A DNA stretch of 64,000 bases. It comes from Tetracentron sinense (taxonomy: Eukaryota; Streptophyta; Magnoliopsida; Trochodendrales; Trochodendraceae). Position 1 is the first letter of the stretch; every line of letters starts with the position of its first letter. Below, in pieces: positions 47,701 through 56,753 of the stretch. Location of the stretch: NCBI GenBank assembly GCA_015143295.1, contig CM026560.1, positions 7,876,501 through 7,940,500 of the forward strand, written 5' to 3'. The notes under the pieces are model-generated. The model was given only the letters and a program-made list of their open reading frames with translations. It was not told the origin of the DNA and searched no databases. The translations under genes were made by a program, and so were the position numbers.

Positions 47701-48926
47701 GACTTCAGAAATCGGTCTTTTAACCTAACACCAACTCAAAACCAAGATAATTGATCAACATGAACCCCAAAGAAGGTTCAATTACCTTTCCAAAAATCTA
47801 AGAATCGCTTGATTACGACAAGCGGTGTGAACAGTAGGACTATTTAAAGTCAAGGGTATGCTAAGGCATTCCCATTCTTGACACTTAGAACATTTAGAGT
47901 GTTTCACACTCTTTTCATTCGGTTCCAAAACCATACTCACACCTCATGACTCATTAATACATAGGTTTTTAACACACCTAGGTGATCATGGGGCACACCC
48001 CAACATGCATGAGAGGCCCCGGTCTCTTTATGCCTCGCGTAACAGCACTATTCACTCACAACTCATTAACACTTAGGGTACCTTATACCCATCTTTTTAC
48101 CCACTTAGAGTATGTCATACTCTTATTTATTCATCCCAAACACCCAACAATAAACACTTAAGCTAATTTGACTACTCTTATCATGCCCCTTAACCAAGTC
48201 ACATAAATGGCCCTCGGCCTTTACAAGACTTGTGCCCATGGCACTATTCACAACATTGTGAAATGGTTTCCTGTGGTTCTACGTTCACACTTATGGTATT
48301 TTATACCCTAAATACTTGAGTATTATTATACTCTTATTTTGAGACTCAACATACACACTTTAAACCCTTATTTAAATCGCCACACTACTTAGAACCAAAT
48401 GGACCATGCTACCAAGAACAAAGTGTAAAGGCCTTAAGCCTTTACACACACCACACAAGGGCACTATCCACACACTATTCATGACACTAGTCCCAGCCCA
48501 GGGAACTCGGTTACGGGATTCTTCATACATACTAAGGGTATTTTCATACCCCATCTACTTTGAATCCAACCCTTACTCCATTCTCATAACTCACGACCCT
48601 AGGTTCTTAAACCAAACCAAGGTAACCTATTGGGCACAACCCATATGCATGGGAAGCCCCGGCCGCCACAAATCCCTTGAATCGACATTATTCATACCAC
48701 TATACATTTAATGCTTTGAGTATGGTTTTATACTCTTTGCATGTTTTCTCAAAACACCTTACACTTCTTGATTCTAACATGAAACTCACATCGCACTTAG
48801 TCTATGAGGGAAACTCTCACTCTCATTAACCAAACCCAACTTATAATAAGGGCCTTTGGCCCTTACAATACTAGTGTCCTCGACACTATTCACTTAAACA
48901 GTGAACCAAATTTTCGGGGTTCTACA
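44751..48926 (-). mobile_element. Solo LTR D (4.2 kb), inserted inside gypsy B
   Basis: The minus strand begins TGTAGAACCCCG and ends GGGGCGTTACA, with the perfect 5-bp duplication GATTG (44746-44750 and 48927-48931). It is unusually long for an LTR. It contains a 79-bp tandem array (45314-46230), the palindrome cluster CTACGATCGATCGTAG (47325-47475), the conserved block (47512-47575) and a series of degenerate repeats of about 200 bp near its 5' end (47930-48920). Shared blocks with A and B LTRs show it is a chromovirus relative. No internal domain is present. Confidence 0.92.
45314..46230 (-). repeat. Tandem array of 79-bp units within solo LTR D
   Basis: Twelve copies begin with GAGCCAG at 45321, 45390, 45471, 45550, 45629, 45708, 45787, 45829, 45908, 45987, 46073 (GATCCAG) and 46159. 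The central copies are exactly 79 bp apart. The copy at 45787 is cut to 42 bp. Each has GGGCTACCAACCTCCTTGAC and a TTTCCTTTCC tract. Confidence 0.93.
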
Positions 48927-48954
48927 GATTGAGTTAGCTAGTTGAAAATTTCAG

Positions 48955-51900
48955 GAACCCTGTTAGTCAATGAATGTTTGGCTAGAGTATTGATCGACAC
49001 CGGGTCTACTCATTCATTTGTCTCGCCGAGTTTCTCCCAAGGCTTTTCTATGGAGCATTGGAACCGGAGTTATTCATTTTGACTCCTCTCGGCAAGACAG
49101 TATTGGCGGATAAATTGTATAGAAACAGTGCGGTCCAAGTGGGGAGCCATGAGTTGGCGGTAGATCTAATCGTCCTCAGATTCCAGGACTTCGACGTTAT
49201 CTTGGGGATGGATTGGTTGACAGCTCATCATGGGCATGTAGCTTGTTTCGAAACGATGGTACTCTTTAAGCCGGTGGAAGGAAATCCATTTCATTTTAAG
49301 GGGTTAAGAAGTAGAGATATTGCCCGCTTTGCGGCGTTGAGCCTAGCGAACCCCGAGGCAAAGGACTCTTCAACTATCCCGGCCGTGAGTGAATTCCTGA
49401 ATGTATTTCCAGAGGAGTTGCCTGGGTTGCCTCCAGATAGGGAGATTGAGTTTGTGATCGAGCTTGCACTAGGCACAGCTCCTATTTTTCGGGCTCCGTA
49501 TAGAATGGCCCCTATTGAACTCAAGGAGTTGAAGACTCAGTTGGAGGAATTGCAAGGCCTTGGTTTCATTCGACCAAGTGTCTCACCGTGTGGTGCCCCA
49601 GTTTTATTTGTTAAGAAGAAGGATGGCTCGATGCGGATGTGCGTCGATTACCGGCAGTTGAGCAAAGTCACTATAAAGAATAGGTATCCCTTGCCTAGGA
49701 TTGATGACTTGTTTGATCAATTAAAGGGGGCGAGATTTTTCTCTAAGATCGATCTTAGGTCCGGCTACCACCAGTTGAAGATCAAGGTCGAGGATGTTCC
49801 CAAAACTTCTTTTCGGACTCAATATGGGCATTACAACTTCTTGGTGATGCCTTTTGGTCTCACGAATGCGCCAGCAGCTTTTATGGATCTGATGAATTGG
49901 GTGTTCCGGCCATACCTGGATCGATGCGTGATCGTGTTTATTGATGACATCTTGATATATTCCCAGACACAGAAAGATCATATGCGAGACCTTCGCTTTG
50001 CTTTGGAGATGTTGAGAGAGCACAAGCTATACGCCAAACTTATCAAGTGTGAGTTTTGGTTAGAAGATGTGGCATTCCTAGGCCACGTTGTATCTGCGGA
50101 AGGCATCTTGGTACATCCGAAGAAGATAGAGGTAGTCATGAGTTGGGCATGGCCCAAGAGTGTTACAGAGATACGTAGTTTTCTTGGGTTAGCAGGCTAC
50201 TATAGGAGATTTGTGGAGAGTTTCTCTAGCCTTACAGCACCGCTCACTTACCTGACAAGGAAGAATGCGAAGTTCGTATGGAGCGATAAGTACGAGATCA
50301 GTTTCACGGAACTGAAGAAGAGGCTTACCACAGCCCCCGTCGTTACTGTACCATCCGGATGTGGTGGTTATGAGGTGTACAGTGATGCCTCACACGTTGG
50401 ACTTGGGTGTGTCCTTATGCAGCACAAGAAAGTCATTGCCTATGCATCGAGGCAATTGAAGGAGCATGAAAAGAATTACCCCACACACGACTTGGAACTT
50501 GCTGCGGTCGTGTTTTCACTTAAGATTTGGTGCCATTACCTTTATGGGGTAGAGTTCTATGTGTTCACGAATCACAAGAGCCTCAAGTACTTCTTCTCCC
50601 AAAAGGAGCTAAATTTACGACAATGGCATTGGATGAAATTTTTAAAAGACTATGAATGCACCATCCAATACCACCCGGGTAAAGCAAATGTAGTAGCGGA
50701 CGCTTTGAGTAGGAAACCTCTGGGGTTGTTGGCTTATATGTTAGGACGAGAATGGAGATTATGGAAGATTTGGAAAATCTAGACATCAGATTGAATGATT
50801 CTGTCCGCGGTCCTATCTTGGCCAATGTTACAGTTCGACCGTACATTATAGATTTGATCCAAGAATATCAAGCCACGGATGCTGAATTGTTGGCTTTACG
50901 GGATAAAGAAGTTACCAAGGGTAGTGAGGACTTCTCTCTCACTAGCCGAGGTGCTATCACATTCAAGGGAAAGCTTTGTGTTCCAGCCAATGCGGATCTT
51001 CGACGAGAGATTATGGATGAAGCTCATCGAGCAAAGTACACAGTGCATCCAGGGGGTACGAAAATGTATTAGAACCTCAATGATCACTTTTGGTGGTGGA
51101 ATATGAAGAGGGATGTTGCAGAGTATGTGGCACGGTGTTTGGTGTGCCAACAGGTGAAAGCGGAGCACTTGAGACCCGCCGATCTATTGCAGTCTCTCCC
51201 GATTCCAGAGTGGAAGTGGGAGCACATCTCCATGGACTTCATTGTTAGCTTGCCAAAAAGGCCAAGGAACTCGGATGCTATATGGGTAGTAGTGGACCGT
51301 TTGACAAAGTCCGCCCATTTCTTACCTTACCGAACTACCTTCAACTCTAGTCAGTTGGCCGCACTATATATTAAGGAAGTGGTTAGGCTACACGGGGTGC
51401 CAATCAGTATTGTGTCAGATCGGGATTCAAGATTTACATCAAGATTCTGGAAAAGTTTTCAGGAAGCTATGGGTTCCCGACTTGATTTGAGCACTGCTTT
51501 TCATCCACAGACGGATGGACAAACCGAGAGGGTGAACCAAGTCATAGAAGACATGCTTAGAGCTTATATGCTAGATTTCAACAGCAGTTGGGAAGAGCAC
51601 TTACCTTTGGTAGAATTTGCCTACAACAATAGCTATCAAACGAGCATTCAAATGGCTCCGTTTGAGGCCTTGTATGGGCGAAGCTATAGGTCTCCTCTCT
51701 ACTGGGATGAGGTAGGAGAGAGAAAGGTGTTAGGTCCAGAGTTGATCGAGCAAACTGCGAATATAGTTAAGATCATCCGGGGTCGGTTGAAGGCCGCTCA
51801 AGATCGTCAAAAGAGCTATGCGGACACGCGCCGTAGGGACTTGGAATTCCAGGTTGGGGACCAAGTCTTTATGAAGGTATCTCCTAGCAAAGGAGTTATG

Positions 51901-52266
51901 AGATTGGGTAGGCGAGGCAAGCTTAGTCCTCGATATGTTGGCCCATTTGAGATCGTCATACGAGTGGGTGAAGTTGCTTACAGGGTAGCTCTTCCACCTC
52001 ACATGGTTGTAGTTCACAACGTTTTCCATGTGTCTATGTTTCAGAAGTACATTGCGGACCCTTCACATGTCCTAGAGTTGGAAACAATCCGAGAGAATCT
52101 CACTTTGGTTAAAGAGTCGGTTCATATATTGGATCGGAGAGATCAAGTCCTTCGCAACAAGTCTATCCCATTGGCTCTCGTGCAATGGCAACATCATGCT
52201 CGAGAAGAGGCTACGTGGGAGCGAGAAGCCGAAGTCAAAGCGAAGTACCCGGAATTGTTTGGATGA
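48955..52266 (+). pseudogene. Gypsy B pol: protease, RT, RNase H, integrase, chromodomain tail (broken)
   Basis: Protease has an intact IDTGSTHSF (about 48990), then a 1-base deletion near 49052 shifts the frame. The long frame from 49058 has LGMDWL, RT motifs ([33 protein letters not shown]), then RNase H ([17 protein letters not shown]). Its FTNHKSL has Asn (AAT at 50570-50572) where relatives have the catalytic Asp. A second frameshift lies near 50758. Integrase follows with its HHCC finger interrupted by TAG at 51070-51072, then Asp in ISMDFIV and VSDRD, and Glu in TDGQTERVN. The end, WQHHAREEATWERE...YPELF, is a group II-like chromodomain remnant. It is recognisable but inactive. Confidence 0.9.
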
Positions 52267-52354
52267 GTTTTTGTATAGGTTTTGTATATGAATTGTAATT
52301 TTGTTATGGTTTGTAATGCAAGTATCGTCTAAATTTCGAGGGCAAAATTTTTGT

Positions 52355-52366
52355 AAGGGGGGAGGA
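52355..52366 (+). promoter_or_regulatory. Polypurine tract of gypsy B
   Basis: AAGGGGGGAGGA directly precedes the 3' LTR. Confidence 0.85.
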
Positions 52367-54524
52367 TGTAGAACCCCAGACTTTTTTTGTGCTTAATGCA
52401 TAGTACTTTTGTACTCAATTGACATTTAACGTAGTACAATTAATAAATAAGGGAGAAATTGAAAATTCTGAAATATAAAAAATATTTCTTTTCGAAGTAC
52501 GAACCCAACGCAAGTTGAATAGCCAAAATCCGACGAACGAGTCAAAAGTTATGGCCGAAATAGTAAAATTGGTCAAAAATCTGCAAAGCACCGATCTCTA
52601 GGGATCGATCAGTTCACAACCAATCGCTCGGTCCATTTCAGCGATCGATCGGTCCACAACCGATCGATCGAAGGCTATCGACTGGTTAACTTTTTTCTAT
52701 GGGGAATTTTCTAGAGAGCTTGTTTTTGATCGAGAGCTCGGTCAAGAACACCGATCGCTTGGTATTTACCACCGATCGATCGATATATCACGTTTTGCAG
52801 AATTTTAGTAAGGGCTTTTTCATCTTTTGGGTGTTAAACCCTTTCCTATTAAGGCTTGCCCGAGCCTTTAGGGCTCCATTCACTATACTTAGAGTATTTG
52901 AGAGATAAGGAGAGAGGAGAAAGGGGATTCTAAACCTAGGGCATCCTCTTGAGGAGAATTCAAAGGGTTGTGAACTCATGATTGTTCCAAAAGGCTTGGA
53001 TTCTTCAATCCAAGGTTCAAGCTCGTGGAGAGCACGTTCTCCAAGTTAGGGCAGCGACTCCACGAAAGTTTTGGAGGGTTTTCCTCGCTTCTATAAGGTC
53101 GGTACCTTTGCTACCCTCCTAGTTCATACCTTTTCTTCCTTTCTTCTTTGTTATTTTCCTAATGTAGGAACCTAATAGGAGATGTGATGGAAGTGGTGTG
53201 AGAATGGATGTTGGGCGATGGATGCCGTGTGAATGATGTGATGAATAAAATGGGAAGGGTATTGTACAAATAATAAACATACTTGTGTGTTGTGAATATA
53301 AACTCACCTAGAAAAGTATGATGTAGACTCTAACGAATAATGTACACACTACGTGTTTGATGAAATGCCAAGGTGAATAAAATGAGTTATAAATTAAGAA
53401 ATGCATGCCTAAACACTTATGAAATTGCTAGGGAATATGATAGTGTGATTCCTCGTTTTCCTTAAATGGCATTATTATTACCCGTTCAATTTTGATACGC
53501 TATGTGTTGTTGAAAGCCCCAAATGTCATATTTAATTACAAATGCAAGTATGTACACAATCTCACGAGCACGACATGCATGACATGGTTTATCGGCATTT
53601 TCAAAATTAAGGTTTAGAGGTGGGACATGTCTTACGAAATGTTTTGCCTCGCTTTTGACAAGAACAAGATGAGCATTCATAAAGAAGGGTCTCCCTTACC
53701 TATCAAGTGCATATCATAAAGAAGGGTCTCCCTTCCCTATCAAGTGCATATCATAAAGAAGGGTCTCCCTACCCTCTCAAGTGCATCTCACAAGTATATG
53801 AACATGTTAAAGTCCAAGCACGTAAGCATGACATGCATGACATGACCCGCATGACAAGATCAAGCAAGATAAACATGACAAGTTTTCAAGCACGAGACGA
53901 GTATTTTAAGTCAAGTCAAATGCACAATGATTTCAAGAGATTTATCGACTTTTATGTGATGCAAGCATGAATATAAATTGCTTTACTTCCTTGTTATTAT
54001 ATGAATTATTTCCTGCGCCATAATATGAATTGTCTTCTACTTTATATATATTGTTATTGTTGTGCTATGACTGTTGGTTAGTATTTGGTACCCGCTGAGT
54101 ATTCCATGCTCAGCCATACTTCTTATGTCGGTAGGTGATAGTGGAGTGGCTGCTCCTTTTGATATCTGTGCTTTGAGCCCTTGGGTAGAAGAAGAGTATG
54201 CTGAGGAACCTCCTGTAGATGGCTGCTATTAGGTGGTAGATTCTGAGTGAGCTGTGGGTGAGCTTAAGAGAGTATGCTTATGTATTTTGGTGGGCCTGTC
54301 TGCACTTTCTTTTGTGTTTTTAGGTTGTTCAAACTTGGTTCATGTATATCTATAAACATAGAGGTTTTGTTTAGACTTTCGTTGTGCTTTGTAGTTATGT
54401 TTCCACCATTATTGTCCTCTATTGTGTATGTTTTAGGTCTGTTGTAGGTTATTTTGGTCAAACAAGTCATGATGAGTCGTCCAAGATTCACTCTAACTCC
54501 TAGGGTGGGTTTTGGGTCGCAACA
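52367..54524 (+). repeat. Gypsy B 3' LTR
   Basis: It starts TGTAGAACCCC and ends GGGTCGCAACA. It has the conserved block (about 52490-52560), the palindrome cluster (52590-52790, with fewer intact copies than the 5' LTR) and three instead of two 38-bp GAAGGGTCTCCC units (53680-53790). Confidence 0.93.
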
Positions 54525-54529
54525 AAAAA

Positions 54530-55416
54530 CTTCTAACAAAACAACTAAACCAAGCCATTCTAAATCTTCTAAAATAATTAAATGTTATAATTGTGGCAAA
54601 GTTGGAAAAAATTAAATAAATGTTATAATTGTGGCAAAGGTTTGGTCATTCAAAATATATGAAAAAATCTTCAACCCTAATGTCATCCTCTTCATCAAAG
54701 TCTTCGTAAAAATCCTCCTCCTTAGATGGATGTGTGTACACAAATAGTTCATCAAATTAAAACTCATGTCAAAAGTCTACCTTGCCTTGGTATTGCCGAC
54801 TATACAACACCTAAAATAGTTGAAACTGATGCCTCTGATTTAGGTTATGGTGGTATTCTTAAACAAGTTTTAGACAATCAAGAACAACTTGTTAGATATA
54901 CATCTAGAACCTGGTCCAGTAGTCAACAAAAATATTCAATTGTAAAAAATGAACTTCTTGCATTAGTTTTATGCATTAAAAATTTTCAAATTGATCTTTT
55001 AAATGAAACATTTTTAATACAAATTGATTGCAAAGCTGCAAAAGTAATGATGCGTACTGACTGTAATCAATCTTTCTGGAAAGAAAAATTCATTAATGGA
55101 TTACCAAACTTATTTATAGAAATAATAAAAACAAAAATAAGAGAATTACATCAGGGTACTATACCTTATAATAGTCTTACTTATGGAGATCTAATAAATT
55201 TAATTAATGTAACTGGATTATAAATATATTTTGAAATTAAATTACAATCTCAAATTAAAAAATTACACTTACATGAAAGAAATGAACTTGGAGATTTTTG
55301 TCAACAATTCGGATACGAACCAATAAAATCCCCCTATCATCCTCCTAAACATAAATCTGTTTCTAAAGATTATAAAGCTAAATATTATAAATCTAAATAA
55401 AAATATAAACAAACAA
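54530..55416 (+). pseudogene. Endogenous pararetrovirus: zinc knuckle, RNase H and a fused capsid copy 3
   Basis: The sense strand first completes the basic capsid tail and a CCHC-type start (KCYNCGK), repeated at about 54620. It then jumps to an RNase H domain (ORF 54726-55223): VETDASDLGYGG, YTSRTWSSSQQKYS, NELLALVL and IDCKAAK. Directly after this Lys the frame continues as the capsid words VMMRTDCNQSFWKEKF (from about 55040), normally encoded far upstream of RNase H. So this ORF is a chimera formed by rearrangement, with protease and most of RT missing between knuckle and RNase H. Family: plant Caulimoviridae-derived. It is not a working virus gene. Confidence 0.65.
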
Positions 55417-55745
55417 TTCAGAACATATTTGTAATCCAGTTACATTAATTAAATTTATTAGATCTCCATAAGTAAGACTATTATAAGGTGTAGTACCCTG
55501 ATATAATTCCCTTATTTTTGCTTTTATTCTTTCTGCAAATAAGTTTAGTAATCCATTAATGAATTTTTCTTTTCAGAAAGATTGATTACAGTCAGTACGC
55601 ATCATTACTTTTGTTATAAACATATCTTCATACCATCTAAAATCTTGAAGTTGTTTACATCTTAAATTTGATATATTTATGTAAATCTATCTCGAACTTG
55701 AGAATGATCACCAGTAAATTGTTTGGCAATAGCAAAAATTAAAGT
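55417..55745 (-). pseudogene. Endogenous pararetrovirus capsid region, inverted copy
   Basis: It is the reverse complement of 55045-55233 over roughly 190 bp, and extends further upstream in the capsid region (words TEILSNL-like near 55660 and QFTGD near 55715). Together with the sense copy it makes an inverted repeat with a 183-bp spacer. Confidence 0.7.
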
Positions 55746-56150
55746 TGCGGGTTTGATTGAAGTAAAACAGTTTCACCAAGAGGACTTTTTAAAAAAACTT
55801 TTGGAATAATAGTATGCATTAATTTGAAACTTATACGAAATATGACTGCAAAAGAAAATATATTAGCATCTTCAAAATCATAACTTTTAGTTTGTACATA
55901 TAATGTCATAGAATCAAGAAGTCCATCATCAAATAGGGTCATAGAAAAGTTGGGATAACATTCAAAATATAGGGTCATTACAAAGACTAGAAGATACTGA
56001 TCCTAATAAAGAATTAGCAATGTATATATTGAAGTGTCATTCATTCCTAAACGATGTAATGATTTAACAGTAATTTGTACTAATCCATAATGTATATATT
56101 GATATTTTTGTCTGTATTTTAGAATACTTTCTTTATCTAATAGATGAATA
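55739..56150 (-). pseudogene. Endogenous pararetrovirus movement protein (30K-type) remnant, antisense
   Basis: The minus-strand reading shows the pattern of caulimovirid 30K movement proteins: YIHYGLVQITVKSLHRLG (about 56010-56065), a short gap with frameshifts, then ECYPNFSMTL, the LDSMTLYVQT segment and a segment ending FKLMH (55978-55800). Movement proteins open plasmodesmata to virus passage. The upstream part is in another frame and contains a stop, so it is a pseudogene. Confidence is from pattern recognition. Confidence 0.6.
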
Positions 56151-56162
56151 GTTGACTTACTT

Positions 56163-56290
56163 ACTAAAATTAAATTTCAAAAATGGCAAGTTGAAGTTAC
56201 TCTTGTTATAAATCATTTATTTAATTTATCTACAATCGCCCTGATTGATTCTGGTGCAGAATCAATAGAAGATTTGATAAACCTTTGTTA
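56163..56290 (+). pseudogene. Endogenous pararetrovirus aspartic-protease fragment, sense
   Basis: The plus-strand reading includes TIALIDSGAES, an aspartic-protease active-site segment (DSGA). It ends abruptly where the opposite-strand protease fragment begins. Confidence 0.5.
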
Positions 56291-56565
56291 GTAACAGTAA
56301 AAGGTTGAATCAAGGTTAAAAAGGGGGTACCTAGAATTAAACTTTGAATAAGATTTTTGACAAGTAAAAAAGTTGTTTTGATATTTATATTAGGAGTATA
56401 AATTTGAACATTTGATATTTGATATTGGCTTTGCATAGAAAATCAATTTGCATTACTAATAGACTTATTAGTTCTTTTAAAGAAAATATTCGGAATTAAT
56501 TCTTCATTTATACAATTTAAATCAGCTCCAGAATCAATAAGAGCTACGTACAAATAAAGAAAGAT
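56285..56565 (-). pseudogene. Endogenous pararetrovirus aspartic-protease fragment, antisense
   Basis: The minus strand carries a second active-site segment (ALIDSGADLN, about 56530-56560) and, in the ORF 56436-56230, the typical protease end LILGTPFL. Sense and antisense protease fragments abut, so this point is another inversion junction. Confidence 0.55.
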
Positions 56566-56753
56566 AATATTCAGTTTTAGGGGGTATAATATGAAAGTCC
56601 CAAGAGGTAATCCAAGTAAGAGAAAAAGTTAAAAAGAAATGAAAGAGAAGGGGAAAACAAAGATTTTTTGGTTCTGTATTCACATAAAAAAAATTTACAG
56701 AGAATAGTTCAAAACTATTTTGAATAGAGGGAGGTAAATTCGGTTAAATAGGA
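56566..56753 (-). pseudogene. Endogenous pararetrovirus pre-capsid fragment, antisense
   Basis: It is the reverse complement of the segment near 38205-38340 (Phe/Pro-rich words). It is cut at 56753 by the Athila-like LTR. Confidence 0.55.

Larger units (their letters stand above)
44633..48954 (+). other. Putative gag-pol intron of gypsy B (about 141 nt before solo LTR D inserted)
   Basis: It starts CAAG|GTACGC and ends AAATTTCAG|GAACCC. Joining the ends gives [21 protein letters not shown], with no frame change. Subtracting solo LTR D (4176 bp) and one GATTG copy leaves 141 nt, close to the 134 nt in gypsy A. GTACGC is identical in both elements. Confidence 0.65.
41565..54524 (+). mobile_element. 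Gypsy element B (Tekay/Del-type chromovirus) with nested solo LTR D
   Basis: This 12,960-bp element (about 8.8 kb without solo LTR D) has LTRs 41565-43725 and 52367-54524, the 5-bp duplication AAAAA (41560-41564 and 54525-54529), a PBS and PPT, gag, protease, RT, RNase H, integrase and a chromodomain-like tail. It is related to but distinct from gypsy A. It is inserted in the pararetrovirus capsid region. ORFs are broken by two frameshifts, one stop and an internal gag deletion. Confidence 0.93.

Noticed and set aside
48406..48711. 101-codon ORF within solo LTR D
   Set aside because: It lies over degenerate 200-bp repeats and shows no protein family motif.
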